From Kitagawia praeruptora (taxonomy: Eukaryota; Streptophyta; Magnoliopsida; Apiales; Apiaceae), in contig CM075347.1 of the NCBI GenBank assembly GCA_037693485.1, positions 146,829,501 through 146,893,500 on the forward strand: 64,000 nucleotides of DNA, read 5' to 3'. The notes under the pieces were generated by a model. That model did not search any database, was not told the origin of the DNA, and worked only from the letters and a program-made list of their open reading frames with translations. Positions 54,066 through 63,600 of this stretch are shown one piece after another. The position numbers were made by a program, and so were the translations under genes. How positions within the stretch are numbered: the first letter of the stretch is position 1; each line of letters begins with the position of its first letter.

Positions 54066-55471
54066 TGGCAACCCCTTCTAGGGGAAGAGGTCGCGGCGGA
54101 TATGGCCGTGGTCGAGGTTATGGGAGTAACAATATGTTGCCCCGAGTTGAAGCAACTGTTCCTCTAATAGGAGATTGGACAGTTTTTCATAATCGAGGGA
54201 GAAATTTGCAGCAATTACCTGCACCTCCAAAAAAGGAAGATATACCTTCCTCTTCTAATAGTAAGAAAACATCTTATAAAGATGCAGCAGTTAATGATGA
54301 TCCACAGGAAAAAGAATATTTCGAAAATCCTGTTACAGAAACTATTATGTTTCTTGAAGAAGAAGATGTTCAAATGCACCAAGATGGTTGGTCATTAAGA
54401 ACTAGGTACCTTGAATCAAGAGGATACCCAGGGCTTCAAAATCAAGCCAGACAGAATTTAGAGATTCTGTTAACAATTACCGAATCGGTAACTTTCACTC
54501 ATACTTTTCAAAATAGTAATCCTGAAAGTTTTATGAACTTCAGCAAATGCCATATCAATAAGATATTGCTACCCAGAGAATGGGGATTAAGTCCTAATAT
54601 GGAGAAAGCTATCAGAATAGCTGGAGATAAATACATCTATTTCAATTACTGGGATTATATTCAAGCTTTTACTAAAGCTTTTTATTATCAAAACCCAAAG
54701 AACAAGCATTCTTGGTTCTTTTCGATAAATCCCGAAGTGTGTAATAAACACATTCCCAATTGGTTCTATGAATGGTGGTCAAAATTTGGACCCTCTCTGG
54801 AAATTTTGCCAGAAGAAATTTATAATCTATATGCTTCTTGGAGTGACAATAGTCCTTTGGTATCAAAATATACCAAATTAATTTATGGACAATGTCCTTT
54901 ATTATTCTTTACCAAATTTCAAATCCCGTGGATTTGGAGGTGGACTGTATCAATTGCAGAGGATAAAAAATTAAAAATCCCAATTCTTCAGAGAAATTTC
55001 TTCTTGAAATGGTGGACCAATATGTCCAAAGATGATATTAAAATTATAGTTTCCAATATTCAGATTGATATTTCAACTGAAAGAAGAAAGGCGTCTACTG
55101 CCCAAAATGCTCAGCCCTCTTTGGCGAATTTAAGAGAGTATTTTCATCACAAATACCCCACAGAATCGGAACAGCAAATTATGGCTCGAGTCTTAGCATT
55201 CATGAAAGAACAATTTTTTAGTTCTTTCCCTTCTCAACCTTCTAGAGAAGAGGATCAGTCTATGAAGACTTCTTCATCACAGGGATCTCTGGATTCTAAT
55301 ACTTATAATTGTCTAGCAGGTGAATCTCAAGCTGAAGAACCTGTTCAAGAAAAAGAATCTGTTCAAGAAGAACCATCCCTAGAAGATTTCTGGGATGCTC
55401 TAGTTCAATTTGCAGTTCCTCAAGAACAGCAGCCAAATAATTCTGGCAGAGGAAAAAAGCCTCAAAATTAA
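54065..55471 (+). CDS. Viral ORF3, segment D (468 aa)
   Basis: An intact copy of the RGG-box protein described for segment B. The start overlaps the ORF2 stop by one base. It has M where C has T before EKAIRI (near 54600). Confidence 0.75.
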   Translation: MATPSRGRGRGGYGRGRGYGSNNMLPRVEATVPLIGDWTVFHNRGRNLQQLPAPPKKEDIPSSSNSKKTSYKDAAVNDDPQEKEYFENPVTETIMFLEEEDVQMHQDGWSLRTRYLESRGYPGLQNQARQNLEILLTITESVTFTHTFQNSNPESFMNFSKCHINKILLPREWGLSPNMEKAIRIAGDKYIYFNYWDYIQAFTKAFYYQNPKNKHSWFFSINPEVCNKHIPNWFYEWWSKFGPSLEILPEEIYNLYASWSDNSPLVSKYTKLIYGQCPLLFFTKFQIPWIWRWTVSIAEDKKLKIPILQRNFFLKWWTNMSKDDIKIIVSNIQIDISTERRKASTAQNAQPSLANLREYFHHKYPTESEQQIMARVLAFMKEQFFSSFPSQPSREEDQSMKTSSSQGSLDSNTYNCLAGESQAEEPVQEKESVQEEPSLEDFWDALVQFAVPQEQQPNNSGRGKKPQN

Positions 55472-55473
55472 TT

Positions 55474-55728
55474 ATGTTTATGTTAGGACCAGCTTTTAAA
55501 AAATTGAAGAAAAAGGAGAGAAAAATCCAGCTCATTAAGGATCAAATAGATGCCTATTTTCTGCAGCAAGAAAATCTTTCTTGGAAAGAAAGAAGAAATA
55601 GGACTTCTGAACAAATTCAAGAAGGTTTCGAGATGGTTCGTCTTCTTCATAATTATCTGCAGCACAAAATTCAGAAGCAGGAATTATTAAAGAAAAAATT
55701 ACTCTGGTGTCAGAATTTTACAGCTTGA
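55474..55728 (+). CDS. Viral ORF4, segment D (84 aa)
   Basis: An intact copy, 2 nt after the ORF3 stop. Basic, coiled-coil-like, function unknown. Confidence 0.7.
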   Translation: MFMLGPAFKKLKKKERKIQLIKDQIDAYFLQQENLSWKERRNRTSEQIQEGFEMVRLLHNYLQHKIQKQELLKKKLLWCQNFTA

Positions 55729-56020
55729 CAAGATTTAAGCAATAATGTTTGCTTTTGAAGATTCCCGGCAATAATGGTTGCTTTAGAAGACAAATGGAAT
55801 CCACTTTATTCGGTGGAGATTGTAATAATGTTTGCTTTTTTAAAGTTTCTTTGTATTTTAGTTTTAAGGGGTTTGTCTGTAAGAATTATTAAAGTGACGA
55901 TGGGGCCCAAAGAGTGTACCCGGCTTCAATAATTCATCTTTATTAAAAGTTGTTTGTCTGTTTGTTATTATTTTGTGTGTCTAGTCAGAACTTTAATCAT
56001 AGAGTTCTCCCCAGTCTCTC

Positions 56021-56027
56021 TATATAA
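56021..56027 (+). promoter_or_regulatory. Viral TATA box, segment D-E
   Basis: TATATAA in the same context as in C. It lies 139 nt before the primer site at 56160 and is the only promoter in view that leads into an uninterrupted leader and ORF1. Confidence 0.65.
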
Positions 56028-56159
56028 GAGAGCTTTGTATCTTGTTTTCAGTACGCTTGAATAATATTACTCTTTCTTCTTTTCTCTCTAGCTCATGTGT
56101 TGAGCCCCCTTCTTACTTAAATACTGTTTTTAATACTGCTCCCCTGCTTTCGCCTATAT

Positions 56160-56171
56160 TGGTATCAGAGC
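56160..56171 (+). promoter_or_regulatory. Viral tRNA-Met primer binding site, segment E
   Basis: TGGTATCAGAGC, preceded by a single CGCCTATAT word. Confidence 0.93.
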
Positions 56172-56289
56172 CATAATTACCGCTAACTTGCTGAAAAGGT
56201 ACATATCTATTATCTCTTTATTTTAGTAAATGCTCTGCAGTAGCTAAATCCCTGTTGTGGAAGGTTGGATATTTAAAGTTACTTAAGTA

Positions 56290-56343
<54 letters not shown>

Positions 56344-56636
56344 AAAAATCGAAATATTTTAGTGTCTTCTTAAAATATCATCTTTTATCCCGAGAGAAAA
56401 ATGGGAGGTTTTCTGATGATTTTATAAAAGAATGTTTTTGCTAAAATATTTCATATCTTTGTTTTTGTGGATTTTATCCGTCTATCCCTCTGGTTGATAG
56501 TTAAACGAGTAAGTCGTTTGCAAAGATAACAAAAATATTGTACTTTTATGTCAACTTTACTTTTTTGTAAGAATAAACATACTTAAAACTCCTTTAAAGA
56601 TCCAACCAACCACAACAGTTTTAGCTCCATTACTCT
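56172..56636 (+). promoter_or_regulatory. Viral leader, segment E, with 47-nt poly(A) tract
   Basis: Same layout as in A: short ORFs, the ATGTAA start-stop, then 47 A residues (56293-56339). Confidence 0.7.
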
Positions 56637-57677
56637 ATGAGTATGCATGAGATAGATGATAATGATAATCAAAATGATTTGATTAAAAATGCTGAATTAG
56701 TAGAATATCCAAAAAATTTGGATAAGCTTAATAAGTGGGTTATACCCTCTGTTCCCTTTAGTCAAATTTATACTATTGGTATGTTTGATTTTAAATCTCG
56801 TCAGGTCATCAAAACGATGGAACAAACAATTAGAATTTCTGACACTAATCAAACAATTAGATTACTGAGTAAAAAAGATTTACTCCCTCATAAAGGTTAT
56901 AATTTTATCCATATTGGATTAATTCAAATAGCCTTCAAGCCCTTAACTTTGATGGGTTTAAATTCCAGTATTATGGCCCATGTTAGGGATGGTAGATGTA
57001 GAGATTTTAAACAATCTCTAGCTGCTTTAATAGAAACCAGTCTATGTCATGGACCAGTCTACTTTGATGTAGCTCCCAATTTGACACTATCTTTATCTGA
57101 TAGTAATTTGTTAGATGCTATGCAACTAACGATTCACACTAATGGTTATAATTTTAAACCAGGAAGTGAGGTAATAGCCATATGCTATAGAATTTATTAT
57201 AAGGTTTTAAATACCTTAAATCCTAAGGCTAGGCAATTTACCTTTCAAGGAACTACAACCTTAGTTCAAACCAATTTGTTAACCTCAAATGTAGCAACTA
57301 ATAGGTTGATAAAATGGAAAGAGATTAATTTTCCAGAAACCTGGTCTCTTCCTCAAGAATTAGAACCAGAACCACAGGTCAATAAAGATATTGATCAGAT
57401 AATTCAGACAACTGAAGGGGATGTAGAAATTAGATTTAATCCTCAAAGATCTATTAGATTACCCAGGACTATATCTGCTAGGTATTCCCATGCTAGTGAT
57501 TATATCACAGCCCCTAGTGTTCTAGATCCATCTAGAGCATCTACTTCTCAAATAAGAGAAGAGATAGAATCTGTAAACTCAATAAGAATTAGTCAAAATC
57601 AAATTCCAGAAGGAATTTATGAAAAGAGTAGAGAATCTCCTACTCAATCAGAAATGAGCTTCCATTTAAATGATTGA
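56637..57677 (+). CDS. Viral ORF1: movement protein, segment E (346 aa)
   Basis: An intact copy of the 30K-type movement protein. It has G in FQGTTTL where A and F have R. The stop overlaps the ORF2 start by 8 nt. Confidence 0.9.
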   Translation: MSMHEIDDNDNQNDLIKNAELVEYPKNLDKLNKWVIPSVPFSQIYTIGMFDFKSRQVIKTMEQTIRISDTNQTIRLLSKKDLLPHKGYNFIHIGLIQIAFKPLTLMGLNSSIMAHVRDGRCRDFKQSLAALIETSLCHGPVYFDVAPNLTLSLSDSNLLDAMQLTIHTNGYNFKPGSEVIAICYRIYYKVLNTLNPKARQFTFQGTTTLVQTNLLTSNVATNRLIKWKEINFPETWSLPQELEPEPQVNKDIDQIIQTTEGDVEIRFNPQRSIRLPRTISARYSHASDYITAPSVLDPSRASTSQIREEIESVNSIRISQNQIPEGIYEKSRESPTQSEMSFHLND

Positions 57678-59089
57678 TTTATCCCCAGGAAGTAGAATGA
57701 GAGAAATCCTTAATAAGGAATTTCAACAAGAAAAGCATGCCCAATTTAGGCGATGGTATTTTAAGAAATACTCTTCTAAAGACCTAGATAAATTCAAAGA
57801 TGAATTTTATAATTATATAGCTAAAACAGAAGACTATATACCTTTTGTAAATTGGTTTATAAAAACCTATCTTGATAACACTAAAAAAGAGATTTTAGTG
57901 TTACAAAGACCTTGGAAAACTCCAAAGGGAGAAACTGTTAATTCTCCATTTCCTCCAGAGCAAACAATTTGCTTAAATAATAATACAGAAGCTACGGCTT
58001 ATACAAGTATTCAAAAGCTTGAAAACTCTCAAGCTACTGTAAAAGATTTAAATACGATTATTAAATCACAAAACTATACCAACACCTTTCTTGTTTGTTT
58101 AGGTGACCAATGTATAACATTAGAAAAAGAGATAATATCTCTTAAACAATTTATAGAAAACGAATTAAGTTCTATTAAAAAATTAATAGAAAAACAAAAT
58201 CCAGAATCATCATCCAATAGAGATAATATCCCTATGATTCAACCTCCTATTCCAATAAAAGGCTTTAGAATAGAACCTACTAGTGAAGAATTTTTGAAAG
58301 TTCTTCAGCAAAAGATGAATAATCTTAATATATCAGTCTTGTCTAAAGACGATTCTTCTCAGCAATCTGAAAATTCAGAACCTGTTGAAGAAATTGAAGA
58401 GATTAACGAATTAGCAACTATGTTTGCTAAACAAAAGATTAATAATACGGAGATAAATCCTATTTATGCTCCAAAACCTTTGGAAAAATTCTATTACCAA
58501 AGACCTTCTCCTCAGGATCTTCTATTTGAAGAACCAGAATATATTCAAAATTCATATTCAGGAAAAGCTATCTATGAATGGAATATAGATGGCTTCAATG
58601 AAAAACAAATTTTCGATGTTATACATAGAATAATGATGTACTCCACTGTTTGTAAACAGAATGGAAGCACTGATAGTGCGATAGCATCTTTTATAGCCAC
58701 AGGATTTGTTGGACAAATCAGGGGATGGTGGGATCATTATTTTACCCAAAATCAGAGATTAGAAATTATTAATCATAAGAAAATTCTTAGTGTGGAAAAT
58801 GGTGTCGTTACTACTGGAGAAGAAGATGCCGTCTACACTTTATGTCTAGCTATCCTACAACATTTTGTAGGAAGTAATATTCCTGTTGCTGAGAAGCTAT
58901 GTACGCTTCTTCAAAATCTTAGATGTCCTTCTTTGACCCATTTTAGATGGTACAAAGATACATTTTTATCTAGAGTATATCAATTAGGAGAACCAAATTC
59001 GGTTCATTGGAAGTCTAAATTTATAGACGGTTTACCCCATCTTTTTGCAGAAAGGGTTAGACAATCCTTAAGAAATAAGAATGATGGAG
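57670..59089 (+). pseudogene. Viral ORF2 N-terminal part, segment E
   Basis: It reads about 473 viral residues: the N-terminal virion-protein region, the coiled coil and the coat core with GQIRGWWDHYFTQNQ and FRWYKDTFLSRVYQ. It leaves viral sequence at 59089 and reads to a stop at 59130. The zinc knuckle and enzyme domains are missing on this side. Confidence 0.9.
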
Positions 59090-59156
59090 CCCTCGACCCC
59101 ACCATCTTCTTACTTAAATACTGTTTTTAATACTGCTCCCCTGCTTTCGCCTATAT

Positions 59157-59168
59157 TGGTATCAGAGC
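59157..59168 (+). promoter_or_regulatory. Viral tRNA-Met primer binding site, segment F
   Basis: TGGTATCAGAGC. The promoter TATA box is not present upstream in this segment because the joint falls after it. Confidence 0.93.
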
Positions 59169-59286
59169 CATAATTACCGCTAACTTGCTGAAAAGGTACA
59201 TATCTATTATCTCTTTATTTTAGTAAATGCTCTGCAGTAGCTAAATCCCTGTTGTGGAAGGTTGGATATTTAAAGTTACTTAAGTA

Positions 59287-59350
<64 letters not shown>

Positions 59351-59643
59351 AAAAATCGAAATATTTTAGTGTCTTCTTAAAATATCATCTTTTATCCCGA
59401 GAGAAAAATGGGAGGTTTTCTGATGATTTTATAAAAGAATGTTTTTGCTAAAATATTTCATATCTTTGTTTTTGTGGATTTTATCCGTCTATCCCTCTGG
59501 TTGATAGTTAAACGAGTAAGTCGTTTGCAAAGATAACAAAAATATTGTACTTTTATGTCAACTTTACTTTTTTGTAAGAATAAACATACTTAAAACTCCT
59601 TTAAAGATCCAACCAACCACAACAGTTTTAGCTCCATTACTCT
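59169..59643 (+). promoter_or_regulatory. Viral leader, segment F, with 57-nt poly(A) tract
   Basis: Same layout as in A and E. The A run spans 59290-59346. Confidence 0.7.
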
Positions 59644-60684
59644 ATGAGTATGCATGAGATAGATGATAATGATAATCAAAATGATTTGATTAAAAATGCT
59701 GAATTAGTAGAATATCCAAAAAATTTGGATAAGCTTAATAAGTGGGTTATACCCTCTGTTCCCTTTAGTCAAATTTATACTATTGGTATGTTTGATTTTA
59801 AATCTCGTCAGGTCATCAAAACGATGGAACAAACAATTAGAATTTCTGACACTAATCAAACAATTAGATTACTGAGTAAAAAAGATTTACTCCCTCATAA
59901 AGGTTATAATTTTATCCATATTGGATTAATTCAAATAGCCTTCAAGCCCTTAACTTTGATGGGTTTAAATTCCAGTATTATGGCCCATGTTAGGGATGGT
60001 AGATGTAGAGATTTTAAACAATCTCTAGCTGCTTTAATAGAAACCAGTCTATGTCATGGACCAGTCTACTTTGATGTAGCTCCCAATTTGACACTATCTT
60101 TATCTGATAGTAATTTGTTAGATGCTATGCAACTAACGATTCACACTAATGGTTATAATTTTAAACCAGGAAGTGAGGTAATAGCCATATGCTATAGAAT
60201 TTATTATAAGGTTTTAAATACCTTAAATCCTAAGGCTAGGCAATTTACCTTTCAAAGAACTACAACCTTAGTTCAAACCAATTTGTTAATCTCAAATGTA
60301 GCAACTAATAGGTTGATAAAATGGAAAGAGATTAATTTTCCAGAAACCTGGTCTCTTCCTCAAGAATTAGAACCAGAACCACAGGTCAATAAAGATATTG
60401 ATCAGATAATTCAGACAACTGAAGGGGATGTAGAAATTAGATTTAATCCTCAAAGATCTATTAGATTACCCAGGACTATATCTGCTAGGTATTCCCATGC
60501 TAGTGATTATATCACAGCCCCTAGTGTTCTAGATCCATCTAGAGCATCTACTTCTCAAATAAGAGAAGAGATAGAATCTGTAAACTCAATAAGAATTAGT
60601 CAAAATCAAATTCCAGAAGGAATTTATGAAAAGAGTAGAGAATCTCCTACTCAATCAGAAATGAGCTTCCATTTAAATGATTGA
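59644..60684 (+). CDS. Viral ORF1: movement protein, segment F (346 aa)
   Basis: An intact 30K-type movement protein. It has I where A and E have T in the LLTSN segment (near 60289). The stop overlaps the ORF2 start by 8 nt. Confidence 0.9.
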   Translation: MSMHEIDDNDNQNDLIKNAELVEYPKNLDKLNKWVIPSVPFSQIYTIGMFDFKSRQVIKTMEQTIRISDTNQTIRLLSKKDLLPHKGYNFIHIGLIQIAFKPLTLMGLNSSIMAHVRDGRCRDFKQSLAALIETSLCHGPVYFDVAPNLTLSLSDSNLLDAMQLTIHTNGYNFKPGSEVIAICYRIYYKVLNTLNPKARQFTFQRTTTLVQTNLLISNVATNRLIKWKEINFPETWSLPQELEPEPQVNKDIDQIIQTTEGDVEIRFNPQRSIRLPRTISARYSHASDYITAPSVLDPSRASTSQIREEIESVNSIRISQNQIPEGIYEKSRESPTQSEMSFHLND

Positions 60685-63600
60685 TTTATCCCCAGGAAGT
60701 AGAATGAGAGAAATCCTTAATAAGGAATTTCAACAAGAAAAGCATGCCCAATTTAGGCGATGGTATTTTAAGAAATACTCTTCTAAAGACCTAGATAAAT
60801 TCAAAGATGAATTTTATAATTATATAGCTAAAACAGAAGACTATATACCTTTTGTAAATTGGTTTATAAAAACCTATCTTGATAACACTAAAAAAGAGAT
60901 TTTAGTGTTACAAAGACCTTGGAAAACTCCAAAGGGAGAAACTGTTAATTCTCCATTTCCTCCAGAGCAAACAATTTGCTTAAATAATAATACAGAAGCT
61001 ACGGCTTATACAAGTATTCAAAAGCTTGAAAACTCTCAAGCTACTGTAAAAGATTTAAATACGATTATTAAATCACAAAACTATACCAACACCTTTCTTG
61101 TTTGTTTAGGTGACCAATGTATAACATTAGAAAAAGAGATAATATCTCTTAAACAATTTATAGAAAACGAATTAAGTTCTATTAAAAAATTAATAGAAAA
61201 ACAAAATCCAGAATCATCATCCAATAGAGATAATATCCCTATGATTCAACCTCCTATTCCAATAAAAGGCTTTAGAATAGAACCTACTAGTGAAGAATTT
61301 TTGAAAGTTCTTCAGCAAAAGATGAATAATCTTAATATATCAGTCTTGTCTAAAGACGATTCTTCTCAGCAATCTGAAAATTCAGAACCTGTTGAAGAAA
61401 TTGAAGAGATTAACGAATTAGCAACTATGTTTGCTAAACAAAAGATTAATAATACGGAGATAAATCCTATTTATGCTCCAAAACCTTTGGAAAAATTCTA
61501 TTACCAAAGACCTTCTCCTCAGGATCTTCTATTTGAAGAACCAGAATATATTCAAAATTCATATTCAGGAAAAGCTATCTATGAATGGAATATAGATGGC
61601 TTCAATGAAAAACAAATTTTCGATGTTATACATAGAATAATGATGTACTCCACTGTTTGTAAACAGAATGGAAGCACTGATAGTGCGATAGCATCTTTTA
61701 TAGCCACAGGATTTGTTGGACAAATCAGGGGATGGTGGGATCATTATTTTACCCAAAATCAGAGATTAGAAATTATTAATCATAAGAAAATTCTTAGTGT
61801 GGAAAATGGTGTCGTTACTACTGGAGAAGAAGATGCCGTCTACACTTTATGTCTAGCTATCCTACAACATTTTGTAGGAAGTAATATTCCTGTTGCTGAG
61901 AAGCTATGTACGCTTCTTCAAAATCTTAGATGTCCTTCTTTGACCCATTTTAGATGGTACAAAGATACATTTTTATCTAGAGTATATCAATTAGGAGAAC
62001 CAAATTCGGTTCATTGGAAGTCTAAATTTATAGACGGTTTACCCCATCTTTTTGCAGAAAGGGTTAGACAATCCTTAAGAAATAAGAATGATGGAGTAAA
62101 TATTAATTATAATTATCTAACATATGGAGAAATTATTAGTCATTATATTAATGAAGGATTAGCTTTATGTAATGACATAAAGTTAAGAAACCAGTTAAAA
62201 AAGCAAAAGCTTTCGGAGAAGCACCAATTAGGTGAATTCTGTGATCAATTTGCTTTTGATATAGGAAAAATTCCTAGATATCCAGATAAGAAAAAGCAAA
62301 AAATTGCTTATAAAAAGAATAAAACTTATAAGAATAATTCTTATAAATCAAAATATCCTTTTAATAAAAATTCTTATAAAAAGAATTATAAAAAATCTTA
62401 TAATAAATTAGAGAAAAAACCTTTTGTTCCTAATAAAGGAAAAAGGAAAGCCAAAAGGATCGATATAACTTGTCATAAATGTGGCAAAGTTGGTCATTAT
62501 GCCAACCAATGTTGGACTAAGAAAGCTCTTAATGAGATAGAGGATGAGCAATTACGCTCACAATTAGAAAAGGTTTTGCTTCATAATTCTGAAGATGAAA
62601 GAGAATCTTCAGATAATGAGGATTTAGCCTTAATATATGAAAGCTCTAGTGAATCTGATTCACAGGATTCTGATAATAATGATTGTCAGTGTAATGAGCT
62701 AAATTATTATAAATCTATAGTAGACATGAATGGATTAAATGTCTTAACGGCTGATCAAGATAGAGCCTTAAAAATTATAGATTCAATTACCGATTTTGAG
62801 CTTAAGAAGCAAATGTTGGATGCCCTTATTAAAAACAATAAGGAGAAAGAAGCTCCCATAGTTATAGACGCACCTTACCAATTAAGTGAGGTATTAGAAA
62901 GATTTCAAAAATCTAATATTAAAGAAACTCCTGTTTCTTTAAATGATTTAAGAAAAGAAGTTAATCTATTAAAATCTGAAATTACTCAGATAAGACAGAA
63001 TAATACTATATTAACTCAAAGGATTACTTTATTAGAAAGTAAGTCTGTAATAAATGATGAGTCAAAAGATATTCCCTCTTCTAGTAATACTAAAGAGACC
63101 GAATATTTAGCTCTATTAGAGCAAGTAACATCTCAAAGATGGTACATCAAAGTTACCTTAGTGGTAAGTCGAGAATTTATTCTCAAAGATGAGATAGCTC
63201 TTGTTGATAGTGGTGCCGACTTGAATTGTATTCAAGAAGGATTAATTCCTACCAAATATTTTGAGAAAACTACTCAATCTATATCCCATGCTGCTGGAGA
63301 AAAACTCCAAGTTAGATATAAGCTTCCAAATACTTACATTTGTAATGAAGATATATGTCTTCCTACCTCTTTTATTCTAATAAAGAATATGAATCATAGA
63401 ATAATTTTAGGAAATCCTTTCCTTCACAATATTATGCCCCTCAACAATGTTGATCAAAGCGGGATTTCTACCATAATAGAAGGAAAGAAAATAAAATTTG
63501 AATTTATTACAGATCCTCAAACTCGTATAATCAATGAAGTTAAGGATCGCCTTCTTAGTAAAGAAAATCAATTATGTTTTCTTAAAGAAGAAATAAAAGT

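Larger units (their letters stand above)
51061..59089 (+). mobile_element. Endogenous pararetrovirus segment D-E: full unit, permuted
   Basis: The segment is 8029 bp and uninterrupted. It begins at AAAGGGTTAGAC in ORF2, passes ORF3, ORF4, promoter, primer site, leader, ORF1 and ORF2, and ends 39 bp past the point equivalent to its start. One viral unit is thus about 7990 bp. All functions are present, but ORF2 is split between the two ends. After 59089 there are about 14 unrelated bases before F. Confidence 0.9.

Noticed and set aside
9139..59168. tRNA genes at the GGTATCAGAGC sites
   Set aside because: Only the short primer-complementary stretch is present. There is no cloverleaf sequence around it.
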